A stretch of DNA of 8,789 bases, from contig CAJWIA010000049.1 of the NCBI GenBank assembly GCA_913040765.1, forward strand, positions 1-8,789. The letters run 5' to 3'. The notes below the pieces were generated by a model. It worked only from the letters and a program-made list of their open reading frames with translations, was not told the origin of the DNA and did no database searches. The position numbers and the translations under genes were made by a program. The DNA comes from an uncultured Anaerolineales bacterium. GTDB lineage: Bacteria; Chloroflexota; Anaerolineae; Anaerolineales; UBA11657. Within the stretch, counting starts at the first letter, position 1. Each line of letters begins with the position of its first letter. This document shows, piece by piece, positions 6,188-8,789 of the stretch.

Positions 6188-6742
6188 TTATGTGCGTGCT
6201 ACACCAATGTACGGTAGATTTCGCCAGTGACCATTTTCATCATCGAGGCCATACCCTACGACAAATTTATCAGGAATGTGAAACCCTACATAGTCGATAT
6301 TTACGTCAACCTCACGCCGTTCGTGTTTGTCTAAAAGTGTGCAAACACGTAAGCTTTTTGGAGAACGACTGTTAAGTAATTCGAGTACTTGAGTTAGTGT
6401 GTAACCAGTATCTACAATGTCTTCAACCAAGAGTACATTCATGTGTTCGATGTCCGTAAGTAGATCCATTGTAATCCGTACTCGTCCCTCCGACTTTGTT
6501 CTCCCATCTGTATATGATGAAACTGCCATGAAATCAATGAGATGAGGTACTGGAATCTGTCGCATTAAGTCAGTTAGAAAGACTACCCCACCCCTTAAAA
6601 TACAGACTAACAGGAATTCCTTATTTTTATAATCTCTTGTAATTTCACTAGCTAATTCAGTAATACGTCTTTGCAGAGTTCTAGAGTCAATTAATGTATC
6701 AATGTTATTGTTAGTGATCGTGTCTAATAGTGGATTGTCCAT
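6188..6742 (-). CDS. hpt: Hypoxanthine phosphoribosyltransferase
   Basis: A 184-residue cytoplasmic purine-salvage enzyme that transfers the phosphoribosyl group of PRPP to hypoxanthine (and usually guanine), giving IMP or GMP. Landmarks are LLVCILRGGVVFLTDL (44-59), the substrate-loop region AVSSYTDGRTKSEGRV (73-88), the PRPP-binding motif VLLVEDIVDTGYTL (103-116), LLDKHERR (136-143) with the purine-contacting lysine K139, and VVGYGLDDE followed by WRNLPYIG near the C-terminus. All key elements are intact and the length matches the family (about 175-185). The frame is open back to 6832, but that start would overlap the end of tdk by 68 bp and add 30 residues of no family character. The ATG at 6742 is therefore chosen. 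It lies 22 bp after the tdk stop, so cotranscription is likely. No clear Shine-Dalgarno sequence is present. Confidence 0.94.
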   Translation of the reverse strand: MDNPLLDTITNNNIDTLIDSRTLQRRITELASEITRDYKNKEFLLVCILRGGVVFLTDLMRQIPVPHLIDFMAVSSYTDGRTKSEGRVRITMDLLTDIEHMNVLLVEDIVDTGYTLTQVLELLNSRSPKSLRVCTLLDKHERREVDVNIDYVGFHIPDKFVVGYGLDDENGHWRNLPYIGVART

Positions 6743-6764
6743 TTTTATAGATAATCGATATAAC

Positions 6765-7355
6765 CTAGGCAGTTTTGTGTGGCACATCATGATGTATACG
6801 ACATCGTGCCTCGTAACTTTCACTTCCACCAACTACAACAGTGGGCTCTTCAAAATATGCTGGACGGCCATCTATCATTCGTTGGGTCCGAGATGCATCC
6901 TTTCCACATACAACGCATATGGCATGTAGCTTACTAACCTGTTCAGCTAGAGATAAGATGATTGGCATTGGACCAAAAGGGTCGCCGCGAAAATCTTGAT
7001 CAAGACCTGCTACTATGACTCGGATGCCTTTGTCTGCCAATATGGTACATACTTTGGCAAGTTCTTCATCAAAGAATTGTGCCTCATCTACTGCTACAAC
7101 AGTGGTTTCGTCGTTTAGTGTTTCTATAATTTCTGCACTATTTTCTACCGGTGTTGCCGTGAAATTGGCCCCTGCATGCGATGTTACTTTGTTTGTCCCA
7201 TATCGATGATCAAGCTTAGGTTTGAAAACTTGAACATGCTGTTTAGCTATAGTGGCACGTCGAATGCGTCGCAAAAGTTCCTCTGTCTTACCACTAAACA
7301 TGGATCCGGTAACTACTTCAATCCATCCATTGGTATCAGTTATATTAGTGTTCAT
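6765..7355 (-). CDS. tdk: Thymidine kinase, type II (TK1-like, zinc-binding)
   Basis: A 196-residue thymidine kinase that phosphorylates thymidine (and deoxyuridine) to the monophosphate with ATP, feeding dTTP salvage. The P-loop is GSMFSGKT (17-24). DEAQFF (90-95) carries the Walker B aspartate and the catalytic glutamate E91. [13 protein letters not shown] (117-129) is the conserved central segment. The structural zinc site is C147-x2-C150 and C185-x2-H188 in YEARCRIHH. The nucleoside-binding lasso precedes SESYEARC. All elements are intact and the length is normal (about 190-200). The ATG at 7355 is chosen because the P-loop follows 16 residues later as in relatives; no strong Shine-Dalgarno sequence is visible. 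It is the first gene of the minus-strand block, followed 22 bp later by hpt, a sensible salvage pair. A divergent promoter lies upstream. Confidence 0.96.
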   Translation of the reverse strand: MNTNITDTNGWIEVVTGSMFSGKTEELLRRIRRATIAKQHVQVFKPKLDHRYGTNKVTSHAGANFTATPVENSAEIIETLNDETTVVAVDEAQFFDEELAKVCTILADKGIRVIVAGLDQDFRGDPFGPMPIILSLAEQVSKLHAICVVCGKDASRTQRMIDGRPAYFEEPTVVVGGSESYEARCRIHHDVPHKTA

Positions 7356-7398
7356 TGTACGTAACTTTAATCTACTAACATTGTTAAGTTATATGGCG

Positions 7399-7427
7399 AT
7401 TATACAGTAACACTGTCATCAAAGTAA
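7399..7427 (-). promoter_or_regulatory. Candidate promoter of tdk-hpt
   Basis: On the minus strand a perfect TATAAT (7399-7404) lies 17 bp downstream of TTACTT (7422-7427), which matches the -35 consensus poorly. Start would be near 7392, leaving a leader of about 37 nt before the tdk ATG. The -10 is convincing; the -35 is not. It overlaps the divergent ugpC promoter. Confidence 0.5.
7404..7416. promoter_or_regulatory. Palindrome between the divergent tdk and ugpC promoters (possible operator)
   Basis: ACAGT-AAC-ACTGT is a perfect 5-bp inverted repeat with a 3-bp centre. It sits between the tdk -10 and the ugpC -35, so a bound repressor could block both promoters. The two -10 boxes themselves form a larger mirrored pair, ATTATAC (7399-7405) and GTATAAT (7429-7435). 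The regulator is unknown, and a 5-bp arm can occur by chance. Confidence 0.3.
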
Positions 7428-7435
7428 TGTATAAT
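7407..7435 (+). promoter_or_regulatory. Candidate promoter of the ABC ATPase gene
   Basis: GTAACA (7407-7412, 4 of 6 to TTGACA) and a perfect TATAAT (7430-7435) are separated by 17 bp. Start would be near 7442, giving a leader of about 35 nt that ends in a strong ribosome binding site. This is the best sigma-70-like promoter in the window. Confidence 0.6.
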
Positions 7436-7464
7436 GTCATGGTTGTTGGAACTGTCTTAATATT

Positions 7465-7470
7465 AGGAGG
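7465..7470 (+). promoter_or_regulatory. Strong Shine-Dalgarno sequence of the ABC ATPase gene
   Basis: A perfect AGGAGG sits 6 nt before the ATG at 7477 and fixes that start. It is the only textbook ribosome binding site I see in the window, which suggests efficient translation of this gene relative to its neighbours. Confidence 0.85.
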
Positions 7471-7476
7471 GAGAGG

Positions 7477-8580
7477 ATGGCATCAGTAACATACCAAAAC
7501 GTCACGAAGGATTTTGGAGAAGTTATAGCAGTAAATGATCTTTCAATCCATGTCGAGGATCAGGAGTTTCTCGTATTAGTTGGTCCTTCAGGTTGTGGTA
7601 AAACCACTGCTCTGAGACTTTTGGCAGGGCTTGAAGAAACAACGGATGGAATTATTTCAATTGGAGATAGAGTTGTCAATGAGGTAGCTCCAAAAGATCG
7701 TGATATCGCGATGGTGTTTCAATCATATGCATTATATCCACACATGAGCGTGTTTGATAACATGGCTTTTGGTCTAAAGCTTCGTAAAGTGCCTAAACCG
7801 GAGATCAAGAAAAGAGTAACCGATGCAGCTGAGATCTTAGGTATTGAGATGTTAATGAAGCGTAAGCCTAAACAATTATCAGGTGGCCAACGTCAACGAG
7901 TTGCTGTGGGGCGTGCAATTGTTCGTGACCCGGCAGTTTTCTTGTTTGATGAGCCACTATCTAATCTTGATGCAAAATTAAGAGTTCAAACTAGAGCAGA
8001 AATATCAAAACTACATCAAAGACTGCAATCTACTTTTATTTATGTGACCCATGATCAAGTAGAAGCCATGACAATGGCAACACGAATAGCAGTGATGAGT
8101 GATGGTATATTACAGCAGATTGATGATCCGCAGACACTTTATGACAAACCAACCAATATATTTGTTGCAGGCTTCATTGGATCACCAAGTATGAATTTTG
8201 GTGAAGCCAAGATTTCCAAAATGAATGGCGACATAATAGTTGACACTGGTGACACTGCATTGCCCGTGCCTAGCAAACTAAAAGATGTATATGCAAATCA
8301 CATAGGCAAGGAAGTTGTGTATGGCATTCGTCCGGAAGATATACATGATCCTAAATTTACTCCACCTGGTGTAACTAGCCAGTCGTTAATTGAAGCCAAA
8401 GTTGATGTTATGGAGATGATGGGTAATGAGGTTTTCTTATATCTGAAAGTTAATGATAAGACCATGATTGCGAGAGTGGATCCCCGTACTGACTATAAGG
8501 TTGGAGATACTGTGCAGGTATCTGGTAATACAGATAATTTGCATATCTTTGATAAATCCACTGAGACAGCATTAGTCTAA
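7477..8580 (+). CDS. ugpC: ABC transporter ATP-binding protein, UgpC/MalK/MsmX family (carbohydrate-type importer ATPase)
   Basis: A 367-residue ATPase of the CUT1-type importer family. It powers uptake of sugars, oligosaccharides or glycerol-3-phosphate by dimerising at the inner face of a permease. The nucleotide-binding domain spans about 1-235: Walker A GPSGCGKT (36-43), Q-loop FQSYALYPHMSVFDN (81-95), signature LSGGQRQRVAVGRA (134-147), Walker B VFLFDEP (154-160) with catalytic E159, D-loop SNLDAKLR and switch H192 in THDQVEAM. The C-terminal TOBE/OB-fold regulatory region (about 236-360) includes IGSPSMNF and YGIRPEDI, both typical of MalK/UgpC. Everything is intact and the length is normal. 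No permease or binding-protein gene is adjacent, and a strong stem-loop follows, so it looks monocistronic. It may serve several permeases, as MsmX and MsiK do. The substrate cannot be read from the sequence; the symbol reflects the family. Confidence 0.93.
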   Translation: MASVTYQNVTKDFGEVIAVNDLSIHVEDQEFLVLVGPSGCGKTTALRLLAGLEETTDGIISIGDRVVNEVAPKDRDIAMVFQSYALYPHMSVFDNMAFGLKLRKVPKPEIKKRVTDAAEILGIEMLMKRKPKQLSGGQRQRVAVGRAIVRDPAVFLFDEPLSNLDAKLRVQTRAEISKLHQRLQSTFIYVTHDQVEAMTMATRIAVMSDGILQQIDDPQTLYDKPTNIFVAGFIGSPSMNFGEAKISKMNGDIIVDTGDTALPVPSKLKDVYANHIGKEVVYGIRPEDIHDPKFTPPGVTSQSLIEAKVDVMEMMGNEVFLYLKVNDKTMIARVDPRTDYKVGDTVQVSGNTDNLHIFDKSTETALV

Positions 8581-8608
8581 TTTGAAACTAAATTTTGAGT
8601 TGGAACAT

Positions 8609-8636
8609 TTAAGGGTAGGCAATAGCCTACCCTTAA
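8609..8636 (+). terminator. Stem-loop terminator after the ABC ATPase gene
   Basis: TTAAGGGTAGGC (8609-8620) and GCCTACCCTTAA (8625-8636) form a perfect 12-bp stem with an AATA loop, 29 bp after the ATPase stop. The stem is strong. The run after it (CTTTAAATTAAATAAA) is AT-rich but not a continuous U-tract, so termination may be partial, or the hairpin may protect the mRNA 3' end. It separates this gene from apgM. Confidence 0.75.
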
Positions 8637-8659
8637 CTTTAAATTAAATAAATATCAAT

Positions 8660-8789
8660 ATGAGTCTAATTGATTCGTTGACAAAAACAAATAATACAAA
8701 AATAATAATGTTAGTTTTGGATGGTCTTGGCGGACTGCCTGATCATCCAAATAGTCAGACTGAGTTAGAACAAGCTGCTACCCCACATT
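8660..8789 (+). CDS. apgM: ApgM, archaeal-type 2,3-bisphosphoglycerate-independent phosphoglycerate mutase, 5' part only
   Basis: The first 43 residues of a probable ApgM, a metal-dependent alkaline-phosphatase-superfamily enzyme that interconverts 3- and 2-phosphoglycerate in glycolysis. After a short variable N-terminus comes KIIMLVLDGLGGLPD, the metal-binding start of the family (the D of VLDGLGG is a metal ligand). It is followed by the TELEQAATPH segment, which resembles the family TPLEAAKTPN pattern. The gene continues past the window end; full-length members are about 400 residues. The ATG at 8660 is the first in frame, and the motif begins about 13 residues later as in relatives. No Shine-Dalgarno sequence is visible; the upstream 20 bases are almost all A and T. 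With so little sequence, another phosphopentomutase-like member of the superfamily is possible, but the VLDGLGGLPD wording favours ApgM. Confidence 0.82.
   Translation, partial: MSLIDSLTKTNNTKIIMLVLDGLGGLPDHPNSQTELEQAATPH

Noticed and set aside
6743..6832. A 30-codon N-terminal extension of hpt starting at the ATG-equivalent at 6832
   Set aside because: It overlaps the end of tdk by 68 bp, adds residues with no family character, and the internal ATG at 6742 gives the usual length of about 184 residues.
6151..7364. Plus-strand open frames opposite hpt and tdk (6151-6375, 6702-6929, 7015-7209, 7176-7364)
   Set aside because: They are antisense to two enzymes with complete motif sets and carry no independent signals.

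Overview
This is a dense, AT-rich bacterial chromosome segment (roughly 40% G+C by eye) made almost entirely of housekeeping genes. It holds nine recognisable protein genes and one small unknown. Two genes run off the ends of the window. I see no rRNA, tRNA, CRISPR array, insertion sequence or prophage module. Type II thymidine kinase, folate-dependent TrmFO with a GYAGNIATG segment, a YbdK-type ligase and an archaeal-type (ApgM) phosphoglycerate mutase together suggest a Chloroflexota-like lineage, perhaps a low-GC marine Dehalococcoidia or SAR202 relative. That placement is an inference from gene content and is only moderately secure.

Layout, left to right: the 3' part of trmFO (+) meets, tail to tail with no spacer, a YbdK/GCS2 carboxylate-amine ligase (-). 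A 94-bp divergent spacer leads to the ribosome-associated GTPase gene hflX (+). After hflX come four or five minus-strand genes, which in transcription order are tdk (thymidine kinase), hpt (hypoxanthine phosphoribosyltransferase), cca (CCA-adding enzyme family), a Xer-type tyrosine recombinase and a 61-residue predicted membrane protein. A divergent promoter region at about 7356-7476 separates tdk from an ABC-transporter ATPase of the UgpC/MalK/MsmX family (+). A strong stem-loop follows that gene, and then the first 43 codons of apgM (+).

Functionally the window covers tRNA maturation (trmFO, cca), ribosome rescue or stress (hflX), nucleoside and base salvage (tdk-hpt, 22 bp apart and probably cotranscribed), DNA recombination (xer), sugar-type import energetics (ugpC) and glycolysis (apgM). 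tdk and hpt form the only clear functional pair.

I did not find a convincing new multi-gene system. The most useful leads are: frequent -10-like boxes just upstream of start codons that lack Shine-Dalgarno sequences (possible leaderless transcription), a mirrored divergent promoter with a small palindrome between tdk and ugpC, an ABC ATPase with no permease or binding protein beside it, a weakly dif-like sequence near the Xer gene, a CCA enzyme with no visible HD motif, and the uncharacterised small membrane protein.
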